DNA of 64,000 nucleotides from Psococerastis gibbosa (Eukaryota > Arthropoda > Insecta > Psocodea > Psocidae): contig OZ020489.1 in NCBI GenBank assembly GCA_963971405.1, positions 6,014,001 to 6,078,000 on the forward strand. The letters run 5' to 3'. Numbering within the stretch: the stretch's first letter is position 1; each line of letters begins with the position of its first letter. Of the stretch, positions 1-11,391 are shown piece after piece. A program made the position numbers and the translations under genes. The notes below the pieces were generated by a model. The model saw only the letters and a program-made list of their open reading frames with translations, had not been told where the DNA came from and searched no databases.

Positions 1-210
1 ATAAATAAATAAATAAGGACTTTTTATTGTTTCTATTACTAAGCCAACCTAGCGGAGTTAGGGCTATCTTACACTCAACTAGGAAGGCCCGGGACCACCT
101 GCTTTACATGCCCTTCGAAGCATGGCCAGAAAATGTAGCCAGTGTGGGACTCGAACCAACAACCTTTCGGGTGAAAGTCAGAGTCCGTACCACTACGCTA
201 CACGTCCCGA
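1..210 (-). repeat. SINE-A, tRNA-Glu-derived SINE copy
   Basis: On the minus strand this reads as a tRNA-like head followed by a conserved body and an A/T-rich tetranucleotide tail (positions 1-17). The head contains an A-box-like GTAGCGTAGTGG and a B box GGTTCGAGTC (complement of 148-157). The sequence CTTTCACC in the anticodon region suggests a tRNA-Glu(TTC) ancestor. Other copies lie at 1719-1936, 24913-25078, 40318-40462, 52963-53090 and 55188-55399, with short fragments at 29285-29345 and about 54635-54675. The window edge may cut the tail. Confidence 0.85.
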
Positions 211-1718
211 CTTTGTACTGTTTATAAGCAGCAGCCAACCTGCAATAACGGTGGTTGATTAACTTTTGGACAATTTCTCTATCGTTTCCTTGAATGGAAA
301 TTAATATTTAAAAAAAAAAAAAAAACTATTTCCGAACGACAATATCTCAAGAGAGGCTGAGCCTGAGCTGTCTTTTGTCCTGGGGCCCCCGCCCATTAAG
401 AGAATAAGGCGACCACTTAAAGCCCCGCACTTTTGTAGAAACTCACTATTTTATTTCCAGTTTTGTTAAATACATTTTTTGTCTGCAAAATGTAAACTTC
501 TTAGCTGACAAAATGCGTAAATTTCCATTATTTCAGGCCTATTTTATCATTTTTCATAAGCCTCGGGCCCCTGCGCAAGGGATATTAATGTCATGTTCCC
601 TAATTTAAAAGCTGCATACGTCCATGAGAACGGCTTTCCTTTTTTTCACATTTCTATGAAGCACCACCCCCCTCCTAACCTATCGTTAGGCCACTACTCT
701 TTGGTATCGGGGGCAGATCGAGGTTCATTATCACTTTGGCCCCCTTATCCGTTAGCAATGTAGAGACTCACGCCGATAAATTTATTGACGAATAGAGTTT
801 TCCCTACCTAAATGGCAGTAAAATACACGTAACAGAAAATGGGAAATTATACGGTTTTCTTTCCAGCTTAAATGGCTGGGAGACAATGTGCATTTACGAA
901 AAAGGCAACTTAAGTTGGAAGCCTTTGAAACATTTTAGCAATCTCTACCGATAAAGTTCCAATTAATACACCACACCACCCATCCTCCCCACTCATACAG
1001 TTATTAAATGTGAAATAATGCGATGGGGAAAAACAATTACTAAGTAAAAGTAAGAGGTGGTCAAAAGCTCATCAAAGAAGGCTCATGGGTAGAGTTGCAC
1101 ATCAATTTGTCCTTTTGAATACATTTCATGTCCTATACTGACTTTGAGCCTGCGCCTAAGGTACACGATTAATTAAATCATTTCTAATGGCCTTTGAACA
1201 ATTTTAATTCTTAACAGCCTTAATAAAAGAGTTGCGGGTTTTCCCTATGCCATTACTTTCTGTAAGCCTTTATTAAAGGCCTGGCCCTCACAAAAAAAAA
1301 AAAAAAAAAAAAAAGGAAGCATGGCTATGTTTATAAGTTCATACAGACACACAGCTGAAGAGTATAAGCTATAATCATGGCAGCTATGGGCAGATGGGTC
1401 ACCTGACCCACCTCGATTGACCCGGAAAAATGGTACTAATTAGGTAAAATCATAATTACTATGATTTTTTTTTTTTTTTTTTTTTTAAATAAAAATCAAG
1501 AAATTTAAAGAAAAGAATCAAAAATGAACTTTTCTAGACTTTTAAACAACAACGCGCGAAAACTACAGCAAAACGCGATTATTGATTTTTTATTTATAAT
1601 ATTACTTTATCCCATATCTGCCCACCACCCCTCCCTTAACAAACAACTGGAATTTTCAATTTTTTTCATTCGCTCTTGACCCACCTCATATTTCATCCTG
1701 CGGACGGCCATGGCTACA
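211..1718. other. Intergenic, no gene; retroposon debris
   Basis: No gene is supported. Poly(A) runs at about 310-325 and 1292-1314 and a poly(T) run at 1465-1486 mark old retroposon ends. Positions 365-590 resemble the interior of the hAT-type element at 17249-17771 (phrases such as GTCTGCAAAATGTAAACTTC and CGGGCCCCTG), so they are probably a decayed relative. Confidence 0.5.
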
Positions 1719-1936
1719 AAATAAATAAATAAGGACTTTTCTTGTTCTATTACTAAGCCAACCTAGCGGAGTTAGGTCTATAAAGCTCACTCTTACACTC
1801 AACTAGGAAGGCCCGGGACCGCCTGCTTTACATGCCCTCCGAAGCATGGCCAGTAAATGTAGCAAGTGTGGGACGCGAACCAACAACCTTTCGGGTGAAT
1901 GTCAGAGTCTGTACCACTACACTACATGCCCTGACT
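1719..1936 (-). repeat. SINE-A, tRNA-Glu-derived SINE copy
   Basis: This is a near full-length second copy of the SINE at 1-210, in the same orientation, with an AAAT-type tail at its left end. The B-box region has drifted (gggacgcgaacc on the plus strand), so this copy is probably transcriptionally inactive. Confidence 0.85.
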
Positions 1937-2163
1937 ATAATGTAAAATAAAGGGGTGGTGGCAACAAGAAGAAAGACTCGAGTCGGAAGCGGAAGGCTCG
2001 GCACGGATCAAGTCTTAATACTAAGTCTTCCGGCACAGAAGCTCTCCTTCTAACATCGACCCGCTCCCTTAAAAAGGTTTAATTCGGCGCCCTAACGTCA
2101 TTTACCTTTAAAACTAGTTTATTATAGTTGGGAATATCTAAGGCATGCAAAACGTAGTTTCAT

Positions 2164-2340
2164 ATTATGGACTTCGATGGCATAGCTTGTTCATACTTGT
2201 GCGAGTCACATCATGCGATCGGTGACCTGTCGTAACTCAACACAGGTATTACCTGCAAAGGCGACTGAAGAGGTTATTTGGATACATTCATTGAATTGTT
2301 TGTATGCGAATAATCTTTTTTTAAAAAAAAAGTGGGTGTG
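2164..2340 (+). repeat. SINE-B copy
   Basis: This interspersed repeat begins near ACTTCGATGGCATAGCTTG and contains CATGCGATCGG and GGCGACTGAAGAGGTTAT. It ends with TTGTTTGTATGCGA followed by a T/A-rich tail. Related copies lie at 31253-31391 (continuing at 31824), 32397-32512, 32513-32700 and 62158-62335. The first 70 bases resemble a degenerate tRNA (GATGGCCAGGTGGTAACG as A box, GATCGGAGAC as B box), so a tRNA origin is likely but not proven. Confidence 0.75.
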
Positions 2341-3391
2341 TGCTTATGTACGCGAGTGAGAAGTTACACTTCTTTGCCATCATTAAAAATAAAAATAATA
2401 CTTTCGGATAGAACTAAAACACATTTGACGTTCAATTGTAATTTTTATCACAAACTTTTTATTAAATTTATTTCTTTATTTTGTAAAAATTAAATAACCA
2501 GGTTAGGTTAGGTATTTATAAATATTTAACAGTAATAATTTAATAATATTTAGTGTTAATAATTATATTAAATACAAATATTTTGATTTATATCAAGAAA
2601 TAATACGTACGGATAGAACTAAAAAAATTCTGTGAACTTGAAGCTTGCGTACACCCAAAGAGAAGACAACCAAAAACAAACTCTATCATACCAGGCTCCG
2701 ATCTCACAACTTTCAGTTCGTAGGCCAGCGCTCTACCAACTAGACCACAACAGAAATCGGAATATATGATGTGCAAATGGACCGTACAGTAATCAATATG
2801 CAGGTGATGGCTAATTGGGCCGCCCGCCCTCCAATTATCCGATACGTTAATGATAGACAAGCCCTGCTAATGTGCCCCCTCCCCTGTCCACCTCAATAAT
2901 TCTTAAACCCTTTCATTTGCGCGCCAAATGCACTACTAGACCACAGAGCAGCATTCGTAACATGCCAACCGCGCTGGCTACTATTTCGGAGCTACTGCAT
3001 TTTCCCCATTTAAATATTAATTACCTACTGCTTAATTTTGGACACCAGCACCGGCGCTGGCGTTGTCACATATAGAGTTTTATATGGGACAGAGGCATAT
3101 CGTCACCCTAAAGTCAGAAACGTACGATCAAAGACAACATTTCGAGTTAATTGTGCTTCTGTGTCTATAACCTAGTTTGCTACAAACAGTCAGACATGCC
3201 CTCCTAATCCAAAATTTCAGCCTTATTTTTCAAGAATAAATTTTCCAGGGTAGGCAAAGGCACTTACTTTTACTTTTACATCGCCTTTGTCCTCAGGGAG
3301 GGAGCACGGCAGAGGCGTTTCAAAACAATAATAATAATAATAAATCGTCTTTATTGAACAGCGTAGTTAGGGCCAATGGCCCTTTCTTACA
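2341..3391. other. Intergenic, AT-rich, no gene
   Basis: Long AT-rich stretch without a supported gene, apart from the tRNA-like sequence at 2691-2760. An (AAT)n microsatellite lies near 3331-3345. Confidence 0.5.
2691..2760 (-). repeat. tRNA-like sequence (pseudo-tRNA or SINE head)
   Basis: The minus strand contains GTGGTCTAGTTGGTAGAGCG, a classic tRNA D-arm/A-box string, followed 30 nt later by a degenerate B box (GAGATCGGAGCC). The acceptor stem does not pair well, so this is a tRNA-derived repeat or pseudogene rather than a working tRNA. A similar D-arm string (TAGTCTAGTTGGTAA) lies at 37229-37244, where a MITE interrupts it. Confidence 0.5.
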
Positions 3392-3727
3392 CTAAACTGC
3401 CTTTACATGTTTGAGTGTATAATTATTTCTTATACTCTGTAAACTCTGATTAGAGCGTCTTCCTTGTTCAGAGCGAGAGTCCTTATGTCTTCTTCTGGGG
3501 AGTGTCATTTTCGGTCTTCCCCGGGGGCGGGGTCCAGGGAGTGTCATGTTCGGTATCCGCTTTAGGAGGGATGTTTCCTCTCTCCTCTGGACGTGGCCCC
3601 ACCAGATGAGTCTTCTTTCCCTCAGTTTCAGTGCGACATCAGCAGTTTTCATCTCCAACCTTATGTCCTCATTTCGGCGTCGGTCATGCAGGGTCACTCC
3701 ACAGGTAGAGCCACTATATCTGATCAT
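3392..3727 (-). mobile_element. RTE-like retrotransposon ORF2 C-terminal fragment
   Basis: The minus-strand reading frame contains LEMKTADVALKLRERRLIWW and GHVQRREE, the hallmark C-terminal region after the reverse transcriptase in RTE-like non-LTR elements (xxRRLxWxGHVxRR). It is about 110 codons with no upstream RT domain, so it is a 5'-truncated dead copy. It belongs to the same family as the tail of the larger element at 17850-19850 (EIRAEMKTANIVDKVLEWRL). Confidence 0.8.
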
Positions 3728-3954
3728 AACTCAATTTCCCCAAAAATGTTGGTTACGCCCTTCTGACTTTAGGGTGACGATATATGAGAGAGATCGGACA
3801 TTAGAGCCCGCCACAAATATTTTTTGAATCTTGCTACCGTACGTCTTTTCAATGATTGGTCATGAAAGAAATTAAAAAAAAAAAAAACATTTTTGGCGGG
3901 AAGCAAATATCCCATCTCTCCTAAATAGATAACTGGACTCAAGATATATTTATG

Positions 3955-4235
3955 TATGTATGTACTGTATGCATGATCTTGGAGTCGGGACCCAGGCCAC
4001 AATTTGGGCCCATAGGTTCCCCAGTCGTACTAGTCGAGTTCTATTACTTCTGCGCATCTCGCTATGGCAGCAGGTTCGACTACTGGGGCCCAAACGTCAT
4101 TACCAACAGTGCACCCTAGATGCTCAAATCTGGGGCGCCAGATCAAATGGCACAGCGAGAATATGCCATCCACTTTTGAGATTATGTGTTGTATTGGGCT
4201 GCAAGAAAGCTGATGGCGGAAGCCTAGTGCTATGG

Positions 4236-4266
<31 letters not shown>
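3955..4266 (+). repeat. SINE-D, poly(A)-tailed retroposon
   Basis: About 310 bp starting near GCATGATCTTGGAGTCGG and ending in an uninterrupted A run (about 4243-4266), which indicates retroposition. A second copy of the 5' two-thirds lies at 54820-55185, split by a hAT-type MITE. The 3' part (GGGCTGCAAGAAAGCTGATG) recurs at 32705-32790. I see no obvious tRNA or 5S head, so the origin is unclassified. Confidence 0.7.
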
Positions 4267-4879
4267 CTTTTGAGTTTCAGCCTCCATTGCACAATATCGG
4301 CACAGATTGTCCACTTGCACACCAATTCGGAGATAAGAGATATGTAAGGGAAAAAGGCAACAATATGAGTTGACCCTTCACCAAGCTTCCAAGCGCTTTC
4401 TCAGTTGCTCTTAAAAGGCACCCGTGGATCTTCTCACATGATTTTATCAATATTAGGAAAACGGGTCTTCCATTCTATTCTCCAGGTGCATATAGCAAGG
4501 GCAATATCATAGCTAGAACAACAACCACAGAAAATGCAAACTGACTAAATACGTCGGATTCCACCAATATATATAAAATATTTACCAATATATGGTGGGA
4601 GTAGCTCTAAGTAACATTTTAACTTACATTAATACACATACAATTCACACATAACAATTAACACCAAAAAGACATGCATTTATAGTATAGAAATGTGTAA
4701 GGTAACAGTGCAGATATAAGTTAAGGGGAGGAGCTTACCTTCGGCCCCGGTAGAAGGGAGTCCCTAGAAGAAGAAGAAGAAAAGGACTGTTAAAGTAGAA
4801 CAACACATAGGACAACAGTAATGCATTCACAAAAGGATACATTAACACACACAAGACAGTAACAGTAAAAATATTTATG
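4267..4879. other. Intergenic, no gene
   Basis: No coding signal. A short (AAG)n tract at about 4768-4785 follows a sequence resembling the 3' ends of the RTE-like copies in this window, so it may be a residual tail. Confidence 0.4.
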
Positions 4880-5110
4880 TTTTTTTGCTTTCCTACTTAT
4901 AAGTTAGTATTGCATAAGGAAAGCTTTGCGATGGTCAAAATCTTCGATTTGGAGATTTAAGTGGATTTACATGTTTTGAGGTACCAAGAACAAAAAAAAG
5001 TGATTTTTACGAAATGTCAGTCTCTCGGTCTGTCCGTCGATTTGTGAGCCAACTACTGGATTTTGATGAAATTAGGCATGTAGGTCCGCAGACCGCCACT
5101 GGTTGAGAAC
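4880..5110 (+). repeat. Repeat R3, partial copy
   Basis: Shares GAAAGCTTTG, ACGAAATGTC and GCATGTAGGT blocks in the same order with 63160-63350. The GTCTGTCCGTCGATTTGTG motif followed by a 'gatgaaat...gcatgtaggt' phrase is typical of long unclassified invertebrate repeats. The 3' half of this repeat is seen at 7540-7930, 27840-28330 and 63480-63860. Confidence 0.55.
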
Positions 5111-7078
5111 CAATCTGCTGAGAAAATACGGCTGTGGTGCATATACTGTATGAAATTAAATTAAATTATATTAGGCCATTTTAACCACATACAGTACAGT
5201 GTTACAGTAGAGTTACTGCATGTGCTCGGCATAGTCAAAACAATATATAAATAGATTTTTTTTTTTTTTAAAAACCTACCTATAGTCACAAATAAATACA
5301 ATAGGTATCCAACCTTAACAGTTTACCTATAGTCAAGTTTAGGGATGGTAGAAATTCTTATCGATTAAAATCCATAACTTAATATACAATAGGCACGTAT
5401 GAATGTGATGGGAATGTCAGCATGGAGGGAGGTTGGTCGCTAGGAAATCATTGACAGAGTAGGGGCAACAACTGACTAGGAGGTGGGATGAACAACACTT
5501 ATTTCGATCCCTCCGCCTCAAAAATATGGTAGGTAGGCCTACAACAACCGCTTTATGCCAAACACCCCAATCGATCGTTGAGCTATCATTGACGAGTCCG
5601 TAAATAGAAGAAATGTTAATCTACAATTTTATTTATCTATTTATCCGAACAACACAGTTTTACACCAATTACATTGTACAAATATTTTAATATACAATAG
5701 TATATGGCCGTTTTGTCTAAGTCATTTGGTAACACATAGCTTCTTGTTGAATCTCCTACTTTCGACACCTTTTCAAAGTGAACAATCTGAACACTGAAAA
5801 TTGTAAATTGGTTAGCTGGTGGAGTAGCCTTCGGGGCTAAAGCTCGCGTAATATATAGACGTTTTATCAATTCATTTAATTTAACATGGCATCTGGCCGC
5901 TGATATGTTCAATGGTGTTAACTGATCGTACACTACTTTTTTTTTTTTTTTAGTTTTAAATGTGTGACCAAAGGGACGCCTTGTGAAGCCTCAGATTACA
6001 AAAAGGAACCTGTTTACAATAAGACAAATGCTGCAGTACACCGGGCCGGTTTCAACATAGGAAAATAATTATGGCCGTCAAAGCTAACACTGAGTGATTT
6101 TGATTTGTATAAAAAAATAATAAATGTGACCAATGATGCTGACCATATACCTGATCTACCATGTATCTAAATGTAGAGGAATATTTCTTCTATTAACCGA
6201 GTTGTCAATTATAGCTCTAAGATCAATGTCCCTTGCGAAATTTGACGTTGAGCTACAAAGGGAGGGTTAGGGTGTGGCCGGCATCCCTAAACAACCCCCC
6301 TCCCCCTCTCACCAGTCGAATTCTTCACACCAATCATGTGAACATCCGGTCAGAGGTTCTTCATAGAGCACGGTTAGAAAAAAAAAAAAAAAATACCGCA
6401 AAAACAAATAGGTTCCCCCGTTCCGTTTCCACCTATAAAACAACAACCACAAAAAACTCTCATTCCCTACCACTTCAGTCGCTGGACATAGATATTCCCA
6501 AGGAACACAAAATTACAAATACACAGAACAACCTGAAAAGGCAGCAGGTCACTAGAGGTCTCAAAACATGCAACAATAGACGCTTAATGAACGTACAAAA
6601 CCGTTTCCCCCTTAAGGTTATTAAAAAAAACACACAGAAAAACACAAAAACCCCAGCTAAAAAAATAATGACATCATTCAAAATTGAAATGGAATCACAT
6701 GCGCCGTGCTTTCATTTCCCGGCTATATTCAGAGGGGTTTCATTAAAAAATTGTATAACCTTCCCTATTCAGTCTTTTCCAGGCAATACTTAGCCTGCTG
6801 CATATAGTTTACATTCCCGTCGCATTCAATTTAAGCTATACAAATAATTTTGATGACGTTAACCAGCTTAATATAATGACTATTACGTATGGATCATAGA
6901 ATTTTTTCGTCTTTGCCACTTCCATCTCTATATACTGTTGTAGAGCGCACTAATGAACCGCGGTCTATTATAATATAGTAGGTATATATTATACTGCAGT
7001 ATTATATGGTATATATATATAACTGACATTAAATTAACTTTGGTTGAAGAAGTAACCTCCTCGTTATCACCGAACATT
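5111..7078. other. Intergenic, no supported gene
   Basis: Contains homopolymer T/A tracts and a TA-rich stretch near 6960-7020. A 186-codon open frame at 6233-6793 is very Lys/Asn/Thr-rich, runs through poly(A) and matches nothing I recognise. I do not consider it a gene. Confidence 0.4.
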
Positions 7079-7226
7079 AGAGGATATAGAAAAACTTGGC
7101 TTGGCGGGATTGGAAGCCATGATCTACACCTAACCGGGGCGTCGTCATAACCGCTGGACCACAAGCCCCGGTTAGGCGTAAATCGTGGGTTCGAATACCG
7201 CCAAGTTCAGTTTTTCTATATCCTCT
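7079..7226. repeat. Snap-back (inverted) tRNA-like element
   Basis: Two about 61-bp arms (7079-7139 and 7166-7226) are inverted copies of each other, with a short loop. Both arms end in AGAGGATATAGAAAAACT. Each arm contains the T-arm and anticodon part of a tRNA-like sequence (TCGTGGGTTCGAA in the right arm), and the loop holds the D-arm (GTGGTCCAGCGGTTATGACG on the minus strand). A single-copy relative lies at 58207-58325. Confidence 0.65.
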
Positions 7227-7539
7227 ACTTTACGCATATAAGGTACTGCGCAAATAAGCTTAATCTGAGTTAGGATAAACGGTTAAGCATAAAGTATATA
7301 TTCAGAATATTCAATACAATGTTAAGAGTTAAGATGATATGAAGGGTAGTAATAATGCCACACCAAAATCCGATACTAAATTTCTTTTATTTAATTTACT
7401 AACCAAGTTTTCACAATTTGGTCGTCTATTCATGTTTTAGAAGACTATTTCATATTTCATATTATAGAGTACTTTTTGCTTTCCGATTTATACTCATATA
7501 TGGTAGTCATTATTAATGTTGACAAAATACGGGGGGTCG
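7227..7539. other. Intergenic, nothing recognised
   Basis: AT-rich sequence with no gene or repeat signature that I can support. Confidence 0.4.
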
Positions 7540-7930
7540 CTTGCCCCTTGATGGTTTGCTTTTGGGGGTAAAAAAATAAAAATAAGTAAATTTTAATGAA
7601 AAATGACTAAAAAATAATTTTTCTGCGAATTCCTTCTATCGATGATTTCTACCTTCAGGCATGTTTTAGGTGTTAAATTGAGTAACGAAACCGGATAGGT
7701 TGCTTTCCCCAAAAAATATTTGGTTTTGCACAAAAAAAAATTTTTTTGAAAAAAAAATGATAGAAAATTCGCGCTCAAATGCATTGCGTGCCCTGCCATT
7801 ATTGCTGTGTGGTAAAGTGTTGGTCTGTCCTATCTAGAATTTACGTCACCTCCAGTGACGTCAGGTGGACGACCCCCCCCCCCCCCCCGTGATATCCGAA
7901 ATTTAACCATAGGAGAATTATTTACCATGA
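7540..7930 (+). repeat. Repeat R3, 3' part
   Basis: Homologous to 27960-28330 and 63500-63860. Shared blocks are TTTGGGGGTAAAA, a 'ctatcgatg' phrase, GGCATGTTTTAGGTG, GAGTAACGAAACCGG and GAAATTTAACCATAGGAG. It includes a poly(C) run at about 7867-7888. Class unknown. Confidence 0.6.
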
Positions 7931-8533
7931 AATTAATCATTTTCTCTCCCTACTAATTCATAAATTGGAAAGCATGTTCGAGTAAACTCGGACCGGTTCT
8001 TTTGTTATAGTTTTTCCATAAAATTTACTGGTGGAAATTGTAGTTCCCTGTAACTTTCTTGAAATAACTACTGGGCCTAAAATTAAAAGTACCTCTTATA
8101 TCATGCACGAAATAGTCTTCTACGACTTAAATAGACAAAATCTGTAATAACTTGCTTAGTAAATTTAACAAAAAATATAAAAATTCAATAAAAACAAAAC
8201 ATTTGCTGTGCCAATTATTTAAGTTCTACATCCTACAGTCCTATTATGGGGATTTGGGATTAAAGTAACACTGGTTTTTAGGGAGATTCATCTACCTATT
8301 GAGATGGCGACCAATGTTCGATTTTCGGAAAATTTCTTCACAACTTTTCATTTCATGACCCCCTGAGCCTAAAACCAACCTCCGTTCAAGGTTCAAAATG
8401 TTATATATATATTTATATGTATGTATGTATATCGATTTTAGGAAACACTCTAACTTCCGTAAATATCATCTGATTTTGAAACTTGGCACAAAAATTGATC
8501 ATACAATAATGTCTTGATCGAGTTCGTTAACCA
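7931..8533. other. Intergenic, nothing recognised
   Basis: AT-rich. Positions 8425-8500 have a phrase (TCTGATTTTGAAACTTGGCA) similar in style to the R3 repeat, but too short to call. Confidence 0.35.
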
Positions 8534-8703
8534 GCAGGCTGATCATGGCGATTATAATACCGGGGTTTAATAAATACCCTAGGATTATAACTGTAAACAA
8601 ACAAATTTTGAATTTTCTTTCCATTATAAAATTATCTTGTTTACATTTTTAATGCCAGGGGATTAAATAAATACTGGTATTATAATCGCCTCGATTAGGC
8701 TGC
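8534..8703. repeat. Inverted-repeat element (MITE-like)
   Basis: Arms of about 40 bp: left around 8534-8575 with GGCGATTATAATACC, right around 8660-8703 with its complement GGTATTATAATCGCC. The outer ends are GCAGGCTGATC and GATTAGGCTGC. I found no clear target duplication. The unit looks like a small non-autonomous DNA transposon or foldback. Confidence 0.5.
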
Positions 8704-9599
8704 GGCTAGATCCACTGTTTAGTTACAAGAGACCATAGATAATTCATATCTCAGTTAATATTGGTCGCAGAGAAATGAATTTAAATTTGACTAAAAGCCG
8801 GTATTATTATCTACGATAATGATTATCAACACTTTTTACGACAAATCAACGATTTAAAGATGACGTCCAGTCAAAGTAAAAATAATTTTATAAGTAAAAG
8901 TTCATAGTCGTCATTGTTTGGAACACAAGAGTGTGGGTTGATGTTGTGGTCGGGAAAATAATGAAGTATCTTTTTTTTTTACATACATAGCGTAGGTAGC
9001 GTAGAGGAAAATCAGGGTCTGCGGAATCTCCCTATTCCTGATCGGCCAGAGCCGAAAGGGATTTTTTTTCTATCGTTTTAAACTAATTAAATTTCAGTTC
9101 ATTTATTAAGTTCATTTAGTAATTAATTACAAAACCAAAAATTCCGCAGGGCCAGGCACGGAGTTGTGGAACCAACCAAAGCCCAACACGGGTTATAGGC
9201 GCTACGGGGTAAGATGAGAGAGAAATGCTATACTATACTAATATATTCATTAAATAACCCTAAAAAACTAAACTTCGTTTCGCTACCATGATCAATCAAA
9301 TTTGTACAGGAAATCATTGAATTCCATTGAGTCATGGCAACAATCTTACATGCTGTGCCCCTATATAGTCGGAAGGTATTGTGATTAAAGAGTATGTAGA
9401 TGGAGGGGGCACACGACAGAAGGTGCGGGGGGGGGGGGGGAGGTCGGAGTACGTGTTCTATTGTTTACATTTGGAGATGCCTGGGGCGACCTCTGGTGTG
9501 CTCCCGCGCGGTTACCATGCAAATGAAAATGTAATCGGCCCCCGGCAATGCCATGGCTATTTACAAAGTGAACTACAAATTCCAATCGGTACGGCGGTC
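8704..9599. other. Intergenic, no gene
   Basis: No gene seen. A poly(G) run lies near 9427-9441. Confidence 0.4.
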
Positions 9600-9775
9600 G
9601 GCAGAACATATATTCCACCGGAAAAGAAAAATGCTCAATACATTGGTAAAGGTTAATGGCAATGCTGAGGTCTTGTGGCGAATAGATACAGAAACCGAGT
9701 TCCTGTTGACGGTTAAGGAACGGAAACTAACATAATTATGTGATAAGGAACGAAAATTATCGACTTTTGCATGAA
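9600..9775 (+). mobile_element. RTE-like ORF2 C-terminal fragment
   Basis: The frame reads NAEVLWRIDTETEFLLTVKE followed by RKLT and a stop, then degenerates. It corresponds to the 'AEVLRRMGTxxELLxTVKxRKLxYLGHVMRN' block of RTE-like ORF2 C-termini and is the same subfamily as 43500-44000 and 57195-57480. Dead fragment. Confidence 0.65.
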
Positions 9776-10194
9776 AAAAACAAACACAAATGATATTCTC
9801 GATATGCAAGTGAGCCATCCATGGCTTTTTGCAATTTGGTACAACTAACCAGCGAATTTGATACGGCCAACTATCTTATTCCCCAAAGGCCGCTTTGCAG
9901 TTTTGTACCGTAAATAGGGTCATGTGTGCGCCAAAATACACATCACCGGGCCTACTACAGCGTTTATTTTTAATCTTAACCTGGGATAAGTTAATACTAA
10001 AAGGCATATTGGCCCGCAGGATTACGGAAAACATTTATGCAAATCGTAAATGCTTCCGATTCAATTGAATCGTTTTAAAAACATATCGCTCGTAAAACAT
10101 AACCTCCTTGCGCACATTTTTTTGTTGTCGTGGTAATTTGTTATAGTTAGTCTTTGGAGTGAAACTGGAGTGGCTATTGAATTGAAAATTGTAT
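9776..10194. other. Intergenic, nothing recognised
   Basis: AT-rich sequence without a supported gene. Confidence 0.35.
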
Positions 10195-10685
10195 TGAATT
10201 GAAAACGACTTTATTGAATAATAACAAAACAAAAGGCGAACAATAAGACTATAAAGTCTTCTTTTCATGCTAACCTTAAAAACAAACATATTGTATTAAT
10301 ATATAGATGCTTAAAATTAAATAGAGAAGAAACAAGAGAAGACGGGGGGGAGGGGGGGAGGGGATCCATTGTCGTCACCATTATAAGACCGGAGAGAGTC
10401 TCAAGCGTTATCTAAGATATATTGTTTAATAATTTTCTTAAAGCTACTGAGTGAACTAGCTGCCCTAACCTCCAATGGTAGGCGGTTCCAGTGGCGAATA
10501 GCGTATATTACTGTAGATTGCCCGTGTCTTGTGGTCTCATGCAGTGGTATTTCGTATGTTGTGCCATTGCGTTGTGATTGTAATTTTGTATATTTTTGTA
10601 TGATGTAGGAAGGTGCGCTTGAGTGGGTTACTTTATACATTAGCATCAGTTCATAAAGTAAGCTTAAACTTGGTAAGTGAATGTA
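10195..10685 (-). mobile_element. Non-LTR retrotransposon (CR1/L2/Jockey-like) ORF2 C-terminus and 3' UTR
   Basis: The minus-strand frame 10401-10646, extendable to about 10680, contains LMLMYKVTHSSAPSYI and ending blocks RHWNRLPLEVR and SSFKKIIKQYIL. This is the typical extreme C-terminus of CR1/L2/Jockey-type ORF2 ('WNxLPxxVRxxxSLxxFKxxLKxYL'). The sequence at 10195-10290 recurs almost unchanged at 56400-56490 (AAAGGCGAACAATAAGACTA) and looks like the 3' UTR and tail. 5'-truncated copy. Confidence 0.75.
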
Positions 10686-11208
10686 ACAAAATTATACAAA
10701 AGCCCGGTACAACATACCACAGGAGATGCAGAGCCGCTATTATTTCAACCGTACATAAGGAAAATAGCCTTACGGTAAGTTACACAGGACTTGTCAAACT
10801 ACAATTTAACAACTGTACAATATCTAATTGATGTTAAGAGCATTTGCCAAGTTTAGACATTAGATTCCGCCTGTTGGTTCGCGTAAGCCTCGCAGCTGTT
10901 TAGACAGCGCTAGTCGTAACTGTTATTTTACTACTTGATTTACACTAGAGAGTTCTGTATTGGAGCACTGACATTATATAATTTTGCGCCTAGTATTTTA
11001 AGTCATTGTACTAATATTAGCCTATATACTACCCGACCAAGACAGGAAAGCACCTGCAACACTTATTCGAAAATTTGCATAATATGCGGAACACCGAGTT
11101 TATTCGATTTTTATAAGTGTTCCAAGTGCCATCTTATCGTGGTCGGGTAGTAAATTTAAACACTAACATGACCATTTTCAAATGCGACATTTCAAAAATT
11201 TTCAGGGG
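10686..11208. other. Intergenic, nothing recognised
   Basis: No gene or clear repeat, apart from low-complexity AT sequence. Confidence 0.35.
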
Positions 11209-11216
11209 CAATTAGG

Positions 11217-11383
11217 CAAGGCCGTAGCCAGGGGGGTTCAACTCACCCCCCCCCCCCCGAAATGAAATGGCTTGACAACAGATAGAATCGGATTTTGAGA
11301 GGAAAACTAGAAACTAGTATGTAATAACCAATGACATTTCTGAAGCCCCCCCCCCCCCGAAAAAAATCCTGGCTACGGCCTTG
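11217..11383. mobile_element. hAT-type MITE with 8-bp target duplication
   Basis: Terminal inverted repeats CAAGGCCGTAGCCAGG and CCTGGCTACGGCCTTG bound a 167-bp element with G/C homopolymers inside. The flanks CAATTAGG (11209-11216) and CCATTAGG (11384-11391) match at 7 of 8 bases, as expected for hAT insertion. Same family as 12237-13003 and 57975-58123. Confidence 0.85.
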
Positions 11384-11391
11384 CCATTAGG

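Noticed and set aside
2691..2760. Functional tRNA gene
   Set aside because: The A box is good, but the B box is degenerate and the acceptor stem does not pair.
6233..6793. 186-codon open frame on the plus strand
   Set aside because: Runs through poly(A), extreme Lys/Asn/Thr composition, no recognisable motif, no splice context, and a minus-strand frame overlaps it.
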